Part shown: positions 39,209-46,400 of the stretch, piece after piece
How positions within the stretch are numbered: the stretch's first letter is position 1
Layout: every line of letters begins with the position of its first letter
Assembly: GCA_015065645.1 (NCBI GenBank)
Contig: SVPW01000016.1
Location: 1-46,527, forward strand
Length of the DNA stretch: 46,527 nt
Direction: 5' to 3'
From: Oscillospiraceae bacterium
GTDB taxonomy: Bacteria; Bacillota; Clostridia; Oscillospirales; Acutalibacteraceae
The notes under the pieces: generated by a model
What the model was told of the DNA's origin: nothing
Seen by the model: the letters and a program-made list of their open reading frames with translations, nothing else
Database searches by the model: none
Position numbers and translations under genes: made by a program

Positions 39209-41794
39209 TTATCCCAATGTAATATTACCGTTATTTGCCGAAGCGGCAAGTTCGGATAAAATCGGGCAAGTACCCTTAAGCGTTATAGGTAATACGGTAC
39301 CGGTAAAACACTCTGTATTATATTCCATATCGGTAATATTGGCATTGATTTCGATATTTCCCGTAAGAGAAGTACAGTCTCTGAACATTCCTCCAATATA
39401 TTTAGCCTTTTTTGGTATCGCAGGAATGGTTTTAAGGGATGTGCATCCGTCAAACATATAGTTCATAAATTCAGCATTTGCAGGAATATTCGGTATAGAT
39501 TCAAGAGCAGTACAATCCGAAAAAGCATTATGCATAACATTAATACTATCGGGCAATACAGGAACCTCAACCAATGATTTGCAACTTAAGAATGCTAATT
39601 GCATATCGTATACCGAATCAGGAATTTTGGGTGCCACCCTTAGTGCTTTACAGTAAGAAAACGTGTAAACAAGCTCATGTATTTCAGGGGGCAACTCAGG
39701 AGCTTCCTCCAGAGAATGACAATGTAAAAATGCAGCGATAACCGAAATTACGCTTTCTGGAATTTTCGGCGCCACTTTCATACTGGTACAGTTTGCAAAA
39801 GCGGCTGTCATAATCCTTAACGGATAACCGCCTATATCAGCTAAAAGCGCACTGTAACTCGTTTTTGTTTTATCGTTGACTCTTACGGCCCAACCACTGA
39901 TCCAACCATCGGCCTTGCTCAATTCAATACTTCCGTCACTGCTTACAGCACCCACACTGAGTATTTCACCGAAAGTATAGGTGTAGTCATCGGTTATAAA
40001 TTTATCACCATTTTCAGGGTGAGCTTCTATAACCGCACCGGCATTATATACCTTTCCGTCAACCGTTAAATATTGGCAACCTATCGGCACGGTATAATTC
40101 CAGAGCTGCATAACCTCTTCATCATTGCCGGTACCACGGTCTATCGCTTTGCCGTTTACGGTGATTTTTTCATTATCAGAAAGCCTTGCAATAAGTATCA
40201 GATTCTCTTCCGGTGTTTCACCCGTTAGATTGATAGGCTCTGCCGTACCGCTAAAGGTATCGCTGTAAAACCATTCAATGCTTTTATCCAATTCCGCATT
40301 GATCACAACATCCCCCGTAAGGCTTGTACAATCCTTGAAAGACATCATAATTCTTTGAACATTTTTCGGTATAATCGGTGCTTTTTTGAGCGCCGAGCAA
40401 CCCAAATATGCCGCAGGCATTGCTGTTATTGTGGATGGAATTTCAGGTGCTTCTGTCATATTGGTACAACCGAAAAATGTGCCGTATAATGTTTTTATCG
40501 GCTTGCCGTTAATTTTAGAAACGATTACACTGTAAGATTTTTTGGTTTGGTCTGCTACCATAACAGACCAACTCCCAAACACATCACTTTCTATAACACC
40601 GCTGTCACCGCTATCAAAGCCATCTTTCCACATATGCCAAGTGTCTGTGCCTTCAATATTTTTTGTATATACACATTCATAACCGTAAAGGTAATCGGCG
40701 TATGCAACCTTATCGCCTGCGGTGCAGTTTTCGGGAAATTTCTCTCCTGCATTCAATACAGTGCCGTTAAAAAGTGTGTAGGTGCACCCATCGGGGATGA
40801 TACCTTCTAAAATCAACTCATCATTATCATTATTATCAGATTCCGATGAAGCGTCATTTTTATTATCTTCTGATGATGTAATATTCTGATTATTTGCCGG
40901 AATTTCATTATCGTTGTTTTGCGATATAATAACCGCAGCAGTACCACCGCCTACTGCTATTGTAACCGCAACAATACCCGCAACAACCTTAGTAACTAAA
41001 GGCAGTGCGGCAATTTTTGCACCTATTCCAACTGCAGTAGCCGTTGTGGCAGTTGTTGCCACAGCTGCTGTGGTAGCGGTTGCAACACTGATTGAGCTGC
41101 CTGTTGCCGTACCAATACCCTCAGCCAAAACCTTTGCAGCAGATAATGGCATACCGCCCTCGTAAGAGCTTTTGAATAACCAGCCAAATAAAGGGAAAAG
41201 AGGAATAGCATGCAATTTGATACCGTTTTTCTTTTCGTATTCTTCCACCGATTCCTTAATTGATTTTCTTGCATAGTTAAGTCGGCTCTTAACCGTACCT
41301 TCTGAAACACCTTGAATTTCTGCAATCTGTCGTACTGACATTTCATCAAAGTAATACATCATAGCAGCAGAGCGTTGCTCTTCGGATAGCTTGTCCAAAA
41401 TTGCTATTACGGTTTTTTTGAAATCCGCCTTATCAAGTGCTTCATCGGGAATAAATTCGGTATTTTCCTCTTGCAAAGCATCGAAAACGGTATTACCTTC
41501 TTCATCTTCATCAACAAGCACATCTTTTTTCTTTTTAAAATAACGGGTGCATTGATGATATGTAATCTGCTTTGCCCAGGTAACAAATGCGGCAGGCTCT
41601 TTTAAATTACCGAGTGTATTAATTATCTCTACAAACGCTTCCTGCGTTACATCAAGTGCGGTTTCTTCATCCTTAATCGTCTTTAATGCAAAATAATATA
41701 AATCATTGTAATACTCATTAAAAAGAGTATTTAAAGCATCATTATCTCCGTTTTGTGCTGCCGTAACGGTAGATACAAGTTGTTCTTTCTCCAA
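39209..41794 (-). CDS. ECF-type sigma factor fused to a transmembrane segment and extracellular BspA-like leucine-rich repeats
   Basis: About 861 residues. Sigma region 2 spans ~20-92 (LFNEYYNDLYYFALKTI...DVTQEAFVEI) and region 4 ~130-185 (LSEEQRSAAMMYYFDEMS...EGTVKSRLNYAR). An Ala/Thr-rich stretch leads to one transmembrane helix (~263-291). A Ser/Asn/Asp-rich linker is followed by outer repeats of about 23 residues, pattern FxxCxxLxxaPxiPxxvxxmxxxF, in two blocks (~445-505 and ~685-850). So the DNA-binding half is inside and the repeats outside. No anti-sigma gene adjoins. The start is set at TTG 41794, 4 bases after GGGGTGAT; a GTG 9 bases earlier lacks a ribosome-binding site. Function as a membrane-held sensor-regulator is inference. 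Confidence 0.9.
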   Translation of the reverse strand: MEKEQLVSTVTAAQNGDNDALNTLFNEYYNDLYYFALKTIKDEETALDVTQEAFVEIINTLGNLKEPAAFVTWAKQITYHQCTRYFKKKKDVLVDEDEEGNTVFDALQEENTEFIPDEALDKADFKKTVIAILDKLSEEQRSAAMMYYFDEMSVRQIAEIQGVSEGTVKSRLNYARKSIKESVEEYEKKNGIKLHAIPLFPLFGWLFKSSYEGGMPLSAAKVLAEGIGTATGSSISVATATTAAVATTATTATAVGIGAKIAALPLVTKVVAGIVAVTIAVGGGTAAVIISQNNDNEIPANNQNITSSEDNKNDASSESDNNDNDELILEGIIPDGCTYTLFNGTVLNAGEKFPENCTAGDKVAYADYLYGYECVYTKNIEGTDTWHMWKDGFDSGDSGVIESDVFGSWSVMVADQTKKSYSVIVSKINGKPIKTLYGTFFGCTNMTEAPEIPSTITAMPAAYLGCSALKKAPIIPKNVQRIMMSFKDCTSLTGDVVINAELDKSIEWFYSDTFSGTAEPINLTGETPEENLILIARLSDNEKITVNGKAIDRGTGNDEEVMQLWNYTVPIGCQYLTVDGKVYNAGAVIEAHPENGDKFITDDYTYTFGEILSVGAVSSDGSIELSKADGWISGWAVRVNDKTKTSYSALLADIGGYPLRIMTAAFANCTSMKVAPKIPESVISVIAAFLHCHSLEEAPELPPEIHELVYTFSYCKALRVAPKIPDSVYDMQLAFLSCKSLVEVPVLPDSINVMHNAFSDCTALESIPNIPANAEFMNYMFDGCTSLKTIPAIPKKAKYIGGMFRDCTSLTGNIEINANITDMEYNTECFTGTVLPITLKGTCPILSELAASANNGNITLG

Positions 41795-41823
41795 GTTTAT
41801 CACCCCAAAAATACTATAAAAGT

Positions 41824-41852
41824 ATTATATCTTATTTCATTATCTATTACAA
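41824..41852 (-). promoter_or_regulatory. Sigma-A promoter for the sigma-LRR fusion gene
   Basis: Minus strand: TTGTAA (41847-41852), 17 bases, TATAAT (41824-41829). The gene can therefore be expressed by housekeeping sigma. Confidence 0.75.
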
Positions 41853-41853
41853 T

Positions 41854-41887
41854 GAAAAAGTGTGCTTTTGTTAAAACACACTTTTTC
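41854..41887 (-). terminator. Hairpin terminator after the SLAP-like lipoprotein gene
   Basis: GAAAAAGTGTG (41854-41864) pairs with CACACTTTTTC (41877-41887). The T run is part of the stem. It lies between the lipoprotein gene and the sigma-LRR promoter. Confidence 0.6.
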
Positions 41888-41952
41888 AATTATTCTTTGC
41901 TGAATTTTAGCTTATCATATTTATAGATTTTAACAATATACTGTATTTAAAT

Positions 41953-42627
41953 TTAATATGAATTTGAAACGCTTGCATTACAGATCAAAGATGAAAGGTT
42001 TGCGCCATAATTTGCCACGGTATCAGGTGCAAATCTGAATGTCCAAACGATATTTGTGTATGGTGCTAAGGTAACATTATTTAAAACACCAAATCCGCTT
42101 CCGGAAGCAATTACTCCTGAGGAATTGCTGAATGTTATGGATTTAACATTGATGTTGAAAACATTATGCGAGAAGCCGTTGATAACAAAGCATTCTGCAA
42201 CAAGTTCGCCGTTTTCCCAATAAACATATCGTGGTTTAATTGAAACTGCATTTGCATCATAGTTGCTGTTATTTGGATTGAAGAATTTGTTATTAGTATC
42301 AATCTCTTGGCTTCCTTGTGGATTCTGAGGTTCTGTTTCAACCGGGGTTGTTTGGGGGATGGAAGGTTCAGGATTGTTTACGGGTGTATCATTTTGACCG
42401 TTATTGGTTTGAGGGGTGTTTTCTCCCTCATTTTTTTCTTCATTTTCGGAAACTTCTTCTTCGATTTCGTTTGATGAATTTAACTCTTGCTTTGGATCCT
42501 CTGTATTTTGGGAAATTTCGGTTTTAGGCGGGTTTACATCACTTGATGTTTCAACCACCCTGTTACCGCAGGCGGTAAGGCTAAAGGTTAATGCGAGTAC
42601 GGTTAAGATTGCAAAGATTTTTTTCAT
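41953..42627 (-). CDS. Lipoprotein with a C-terminal SLAP-like domain
   Basis: A 224-residue surface lipoprotein with signal peptide and lipobox LTAC (Cys20). A Glu/Asn/Pro-rich spacer (~25-115) is followed by a ~95-residue beta-rich domain. The pattern YWENGELVAECFVINGF..VFNINVKSITF...GVIASGSGFGVLNNVTLAPYTNIVWTFRF resembles SLAP domains of Firmicutes surface proteins; this is by eye only. The ATG has AAAGGAG upstream, buried in a leader hairpin like that of the transglutaminase-like gene. A terminator separates it from the sigma-LRR gene downstream. Confidence 0.85.
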   Translation of the reverse strand: MKKIFAILTVLALTFSLTACGNRVVETSSDVNPPKTEISQNTEDPKQELNSSNEIEEEVSENEEKNEGENTPQTNNGQNDTPVNNPEPSIPQTTPVETEPQNPQGSQEIDTNNKFFNPNNSNYDANAVSIKPRYVYWENGELVAECFVINGFSHNVFNINVKSITFSNSSGVIASGSGFGVLNNVTLAPYTNIVWTFRFAPDTVANYGANLSSLICNASVSNSY

Positions 42628-42633
42628 TTTAGA

Positions 42634-42740
42634 TTTCTCCTTTAAAATGTGTTTTTTATTTCGGGTTTTTCCCTTTACACTAATTAAGGGGAATGAGATT
42701 TGCTTTTGGTTTTATATTTTTAAAAAATTTTTTAAACCTT
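42634..42740 (-). promoter_or_regulatory. Shared leader block B with Shine-Dalgarno-masking hairpin
   Basis: The counterpart of the block at 39093-39196. On the minus strand TTTTTTAAAAATATAAAACCAAA is followed by CCCCTTAATTAGTGTAA. TTCCCCTT/AAAGGAGAA and GTGT/ACAC form an imperfect stem, and the tip helix is GGG/CCC instead of GGAC/GTCC. The ribosome-binding site AAAGGAG is in the 3' strand. A further TATAAT lies upstream at about 42758-42763 without a good -35. Confidence 0.65.
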
Positions 42741-42952
42741 TTGTAAAATGTTCGTGTATTATACCATAATATGTATTTATTATCTATATTTCCTTATTAT
42801 AAATCAAAAATCTGCAATCAATATTTTGAGTAAAATAACATATTTATAAAAAAACAATTCTATATAGGCGCCGTCAAAACTACTTTTATTTAGTGGCTTA
42901 GCTTGGCTAATTACTGTATGAAATCTTTTTACGAATTTTTGGAATTTTAATA
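42741..42952. other. AT-rich intergenic stretch without recognised feature
   Basis: Between leader block B and the tRNA promoter I see no ORF, repeat or clear hairpin. Confidence 0.5.
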
Positions 42953-42980
42953 TTGACAAAAAAGATATTTATGGTATAAT
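42953..42980 (+). promoter_or_regulatory. Sigma-A promoter of the tRNA-Met/tRNA-Trp unit
   Basis: TTGACA (42953-42958) and TATAAT (42975-42980), 16-base spacer, 33 bases before the first tRNA. Confidence 0.9.
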
Positions 42981-43013
42981 AGTTTTCGGCGACTAAAAAA
43001 GGTCGGCATTTTC

Positions 43014-43090
43014 GGACCAGTAGCTCAGTTGGTTAGAGCAACCGGCTCATAACCGGTTGGTCCGGGGTTCGAGTCCCTGCTGGTCCACCA
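43014..43090 (+). tRNA. tRNA-Met (CAT anticodon)
   Basis: 77 nt with encoded CCA. Acceptor GGACCAG pairs with CTGGTCC; the anticodon arm CCGGCTCATAACCGG gives CAT; the T-arm is GGGGTTCGAGTCCC. The first base pair is G-C, so it is not the initiator tRNA. It reads as elongator Met, but a lysidine-modified Ile2 tRNA shares this anticodon and cannot be excluded by eye. Confidence 0.95.
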
Positions 43091-43125
43091 TTTAAGGAAA
43101 TTCCACCTGCCGCCAAATTGAATAT

Positions 43126-43201
43126 AGGGGTATAGCTCAGCTGGTAGAGCATCGGTCTCCAAAACCGAGTGCCGAGGGTTCGATCCCTTCTGCCCCTGCC
43201 A
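43126..43201 (+). tRNA. tRNA-Trp (CCA anticodon)
   Basis: 76 nt with encoded CCA end. Acceptor AGGGGTA pairs with TGCCCCT (one G-U); the anticodon loop CTCCAAA gives CCA (Trp); the T-arm is GAGGGTTCGATCCCTTC. It lies 35 bases after tRNA-Met in the same transcript. Its 3' half is duplicated downstream. Confidence 0.96.
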
Positions 43202-43259
43202 AAACGGTTTCCGCTTATGCGGAGACCGTTTTTTTGTATAGATAAAAGAGATAGAATAA
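43179..43259 (+). repeat. ~80-bp direct repeat (tRNA-Trp 3' half plus terminator), left copy
   Basis: Runs from the T-loop of tRNA-Trp through its terminator to GATAGAATAA. It is repeated at 43406-43485 with one base deleted in the T run and one G/T change. The seven bases before it (GCCGAGG, 43171-43177) also recur directly after it at 43260-43266. Confidence 0.9.
43201..43238 (+). terminator. Intrinsic terminator of the tRNA unit
   Basis: CGGTTTCCGC pairs with GCGGAGACCG (10 bp, one G-U) around TTAT, flanked by A and T runs. Confidence 0.9.
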
Positions 43260-43405
43260 GCCGAGGCACGAGGAGAGTGCCGGGCAACAAAATTGACCGC
43301 CGCCTGTGGCGGAAGCAGGGAGATTTTGTTGGCGTAGCGGTCGAAGCACATAGGCGCACCAAGCCGTAATGTGCTTCGGGAAACCGCAAGAGGGGTGCGA
43401 AGCAC
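43260..43405 (+). repeat. Structured GC-rich core R2, locus 2 (inserted after tRNA-Trp)
   Basis: Carries the same core as 32773-32861: the CCGCC-TGT-GGCGG hairpin, CAGGGAG, GCGGTCGAA, helix GCACAT/ATGTGC, loop GCACCAAGC, TTCGGG and ACCGCAAGAGG. Here the first hairpin is further closed by CAACAAAAT/ATTTTGTTG, with GGCAC/GTGCC before it and GTGC-GAA-GCAC after it. It sits between the two ~80-bp tRNA-Trp-derived direct repeats. There is no coding sequence; minus-strand open frames here are read-through. Confidence 0.8.
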
Positions 43406-43485
43406 TTCGATCCCTTCTGCCCCTGCCAAAACGGTTTCCGCTTATGCGGAGACCTTTTTTTGTATAGATAAAATAGATAGAATAA
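43406..43485 (+). repeat. ~80-bp direct repeat (tRNA-Trp 3' fragment plus terminator), right copy
   Basis: Holds TTCGATCCC through the CCA end and the terminator hairpin of tRNA-Trp, but no D-arm or anticodon arm, so it is not a functional tRNA. Its hairpin (43427-43460) keeps the stem and T run and can still end transcripts. Confidence 0.9.
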
Positions 43486-43535
43486 TTTAACAGTATACCG
43501 TTACAGTTAGTACATTTGTATTTTAAATAATTTAA

Positions 43536-43564
43536 TTGTTACATAAAAAAGATGGTGTTATAAT
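43536..43564 (+). promoter_or_regulatory. Sigma-A promoter for the GH3 gene
   Basis: TTGTTA (43536-43541), 17 bases, TATAAT (43559-43564). The expected transcription start near 43571 leaves too little leader for the ATG at 43579, favouring GTG 43597. Confidence 0.75.
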
Positions 43565-43596
43565 AATTATATATAATAATGTTTGGATGTGGTGTT

Positions 43597-46260
43597 GTGT
43601 TAAATATTTTGGATTTGTGTAAAGCGGCGGTTGCTGAGGGCACTGTTCTATTGAAAAACGATGATAATTTGCTTCCTTTGAGTAAAGGTGTGCGACTTGC
43701 AGTTTTTGGCAGAATGCAAACCAATTATTACCGCTGCGGTACCGGCTCCGGCGGTGGTGTTAGAATAAAAGAAATACCTTGTATTTTAAATTCCTTAAAA
43801 GCAAATTCTGATTTGGTTTTGGATGAAGATTTAGTAAACCTTTATACCGAATGGGTAAAGGAAAATCCATTTGATGATGGCGGCGGAGTTTGGGCAGGCG
43901 AGCCTTGGCATCAAAAAGAAATGCCTATTAGTGATGAAGTAGCACAAAAATCCGCTATAAATAATGATGTTGCCCTTGTAATCATTGGAAGAACCGCAGG
44001 TGAGGATCACGATAACGCTGATGTTGAGGGAAGTTATAGATTGACCCAAACCGAAGAGGATATGCTTTTGAAGGTTTGTAACTACTTCAAAAAAGTAATA
44101 GTTGCTCTTAACACAGGTAATGTTATTGACCTTTCTTTTATAGATAAATACAATCCGCAATCAGTTTTGTATATTTGGCAGGGCGGTATGGAGGGAGCCA
44201 ATGCTTTTGCTGAAATTTTGAGTGGCAGAATGTATCCTTCCGGTAAGCTTTCTGATACACAACTTTGCAATTTGAATAGGCATCCTACAAACAATTCATT
44301 TGGTAATACCGGTAAAATAATTTATGATGATGATATTTATGTGGGATACCGTTATTTTGAAACCTTTGCCAAAGAAAGTGTCAGGTATCCGTTTGGCTTT
44401 GGATTGTCATATACTGAATTTGATACTTCATACAGTGCTGAGTTTAGTGGTGAATACATAACTATAAATGCAGGCATTAAAAATGTCGGCGATTTTTGCG
44501 GCAAAGAGGTAATTCAGGTATATTTTGAAGCACCTGTCAGCGATATGGGATGTCCCTCAAGGCAGTTAGTAGAATTTGCAAAATCCAAGGAACTTGCTCC
44601 TGGTGATTGTGAAGAATTAAACATTCGTTTTCCTATAAGCCGAATGGCATCTTTTGATGACACAGGTATAACGGGTAATAAATCTGCGTATGTGCTGTTA
44701 AAAGGTGATTATCGGATATATGCAGGTACCGATGTCAGAAGTGCAAAGTGTATTTTCACATACAATGTACCAAGCACTAAGGTTACCGAGCAATTAAGCT
44801 CTGCAATGGCACCTTATATAGATTTAGAAGTAATAAAAGCTGAAAAGAAAAACGATGATTATGTAATCGGATATCGTAGCGTTAAAGGTCAAGCGGCAGA
44901 TAACGAAAGCTTTAAAACCGATTTTAAGGAGCTTGCATTCAGCGGTGATAAAAATATAAAGCTTTCAGATGTATTTGAAAAAAAGCACAGTTTAGATGAG
45001 TTTATTGCACAATTAAATGATATAGAGCTTGCCGCTTTGGTTTGCGGTGAGGGTATATGCAGTCCTAAGGTTACTGAGGGAGCAGCAGGTGCTATGGGCG
45101 GTCAAACCGAAAGCTTGTCTAATTACGGAATACCTGTTTGCTGTGTGGCAGATGGTCCTTCAGGTATAAAAATCAGTAAGAAATATGAAACCACCTTAAC
45201 CCCCAATGGAACAATGCTTGCTTGTACTTGGAATACTAAAATAGTTGAGGAGCTTTTCCGTGGAATTGGTGGAGAACTTAAAAAATATGAGGTTGATTCG
45301 CTTTTAGGACCCGGTTTGAATATACATAGAAGTCCACTTTGCGGCAGAAACTTTGAATATTTTTCAGAAGACCCGTACCTTAGCGGAAAAATGGGTGCAT
45401 ATATTACAATAGGTATCACTGAACACGGCACTTATTCAACTATTAAGCACCTTTGCTGTAATAATCAGGAAAAAAGAAGATCGGATTATGATGTTGCTGT
45501 AACCGAAAGAGCGCTCAGGGAAATATACTTAAAACCTTTTGAAATTGCGGTCAAAGAGGGAAAGAATGTTCTTATAATGACCTCTTATAACTCGGTTAAC
45601 GGTTTTTGGTCTGCATCAAACTATGATTTAACTAAAAAAATTCTAAGAGATGATTGGGGCTTTAAAAATATTGTTATGACCGATTGGTGGGCAAAATGCA
45701 ATGCAAATCAGGGGGATTGGGGAAGCACAAACCGTCTTGATGTAATGGTGCGTTCACAAAATGATTTGTATATGGTAAGCCCCGATTCATTGGTAAAATC
45801 CAGCAGTGTGCTTAACGGACTTGAAAAGGCAACAATTACAAGGGCTCAGCTCCAACTTTCCTGCAAACGAGTTTTGGAATGGATTTTAAAAACAAACACC
45901 TTTAAGGAATATTATAAACGGGGCTGCACACCAAAATACCCAATTTCTGTGAGTACAAACAATATGACTGAGGTTGACAGCATTATAAATATAGAATCGG
46001 ATAAAGAGTATATTATCGATATTAAATCGAATAAAGATGCTGCATTTGTATTTAAAATTTCAAATGATTTAGACTCTTTAGCACAGGAGACTATAGCGGT
46101 TAAGGTTGATAATTCTGAATTTTTAATTACGGTAAACGGTACTAATGGTGCCGAAATTGAGGTAACCCGACTTCTTAGAATTGATTGGTGGAAGGAGCAT
46201 AAGATAACTTTAAGTTATTCAAATGCAGTTTCGGTTAAAGAAATATTGATGAAACAATAA
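43597..46260 (+). CDS. Glycoside hydrolase family 3 enzyme with permuted domain order
   Basis: 887 residues, predicted beta-glucosidase or related beta-glycosidase in the cytoplasm (no signal peptide). The usual GH3 order is reversed: the alpha/beta sandwich domain comes first (EGTVLLKNDDNLLPL near 14, RTAGEDHDN near 130). An Fn3-like domain follows (~270-395, SYTEFDTSYS...GDYRIYAGTD). The TIM-barrel is last (~465-770), with VADGPSGIK, LLGPGLNIHRSPLCGRNFEYFSEDP, KHLCCNNQE and nucleophile D696 in VMTDWWAK. An extra ~110-residue beta-rich domain ends the protein. The GTG start is chosen from promoter position; ATG 43579 is the alternative (893 residues). Neither has a strong ribosome-binding site. 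Confidence 0.92.
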   Translation: MLNILDLCKAAVAEGTVLLKNDDNLLPLSKGVRLAVFGRMQTNYYRCGTGSGGGVRIKEIPCILNSLKANSDLVLDEDLVNLYTEWVKENPFDDGGGVWAGEPWHQKEMPISDEVAQKSAINNDVALVIIGRTAGEDHDNADVEGSYRLTQTEEDMLLKVCNYFKKVIVALNTGNVIDLSFIDKYNPQSVLYIWQGGMEGANAFAEILSGRMYPSGKLSDTQLCNLNRHPTNNSFGNTGKIIYDDDIYVGYRYFETFAKESVRYPFGFGLSYTEFDTSYSAEFSGEYITINAGIKNVGDFCGKEVIQVYFEAPVSDMGCPSRQLVEFAKSKELAPGDCEELNIRFPISRMASFDDTGITGNKSAYVLLKGDYRIYAGTDVRSAKCIFTYNVPSTKVTEQLSSAMAPYIDLEVIKAEKKNDDYVIGYRSVKGQAADNESFKTDFKELAFSGDKNIKLSDVFEKKHSLDEFIAQLNDIELAALVCGEGICSPKVTEGAAGAMGGQTESLSNYGIPVCCVADGPSGIKISKKYETTLTPNGTMLACTWNTKIVEELFRGIGGELKKYEVDSLLGPGLNIHRSPLCGRNFEYFSEDPYLSGKMGAYITIGITEHGTYSTIKHLCCNNQEKRRSDYDVAVTERALREIYLKPFEIAVKEGKNVLIMTSYNSVNGFWSASNYDLTKKILRDDWGFKNIVMTDWWAKCNANQGDWGSTNRLDVMVRSQNDLYMVSPDSLVKSSSVLNGLEKATITRAQLQLSCKRVLEWILKTNTFKEYYKRGCTPKYPISVSTNNMTEVDSIINIESDKEYIIDIKSNKDAAFVFKISNDLDSLAQETIAVKVDNSEFLITVNGTNGAEIEVTRLLRIDWWKEHKITLSYSNAVSVKEILMKQ

Positions 46261-46400
46261 ATTCCGAAAAAATCAGAAGAACAATGCGTATTCGTGATAG
46301 TGACTCACCGAATACAATATTGACACCTTTTGATAGGTTTTGTTGGGCGATACCATAGTGCGGTGAAAATAGATAAAGAAAGCGGAGTGATTCACTCCGC
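46261..46400. other. Intergenic gap after GH3 with terminator-like hairpin
   Basis: No ORF. A 9-bp hairpin AGCGGAGTG-ATT-CACTCCGCT (46381-46400) ends exactly where repeat copy 3 begins; it lacks a T run, which may have been displaced by the repeat. Confidence 0.6.

Noticed and set aside
43025-43429. Minus-strand open frames of 118 and 134 codons
   Set aside because: They overlap two tRNA genes and the R2 core and have no ribosome-binding site.
43406-43485. Second tRNA-Trp gene
   Set aside because: Only the T-loop to CCA end and terminator are present; acceptor 5' strand, D-arm and anticodon arm are missing.
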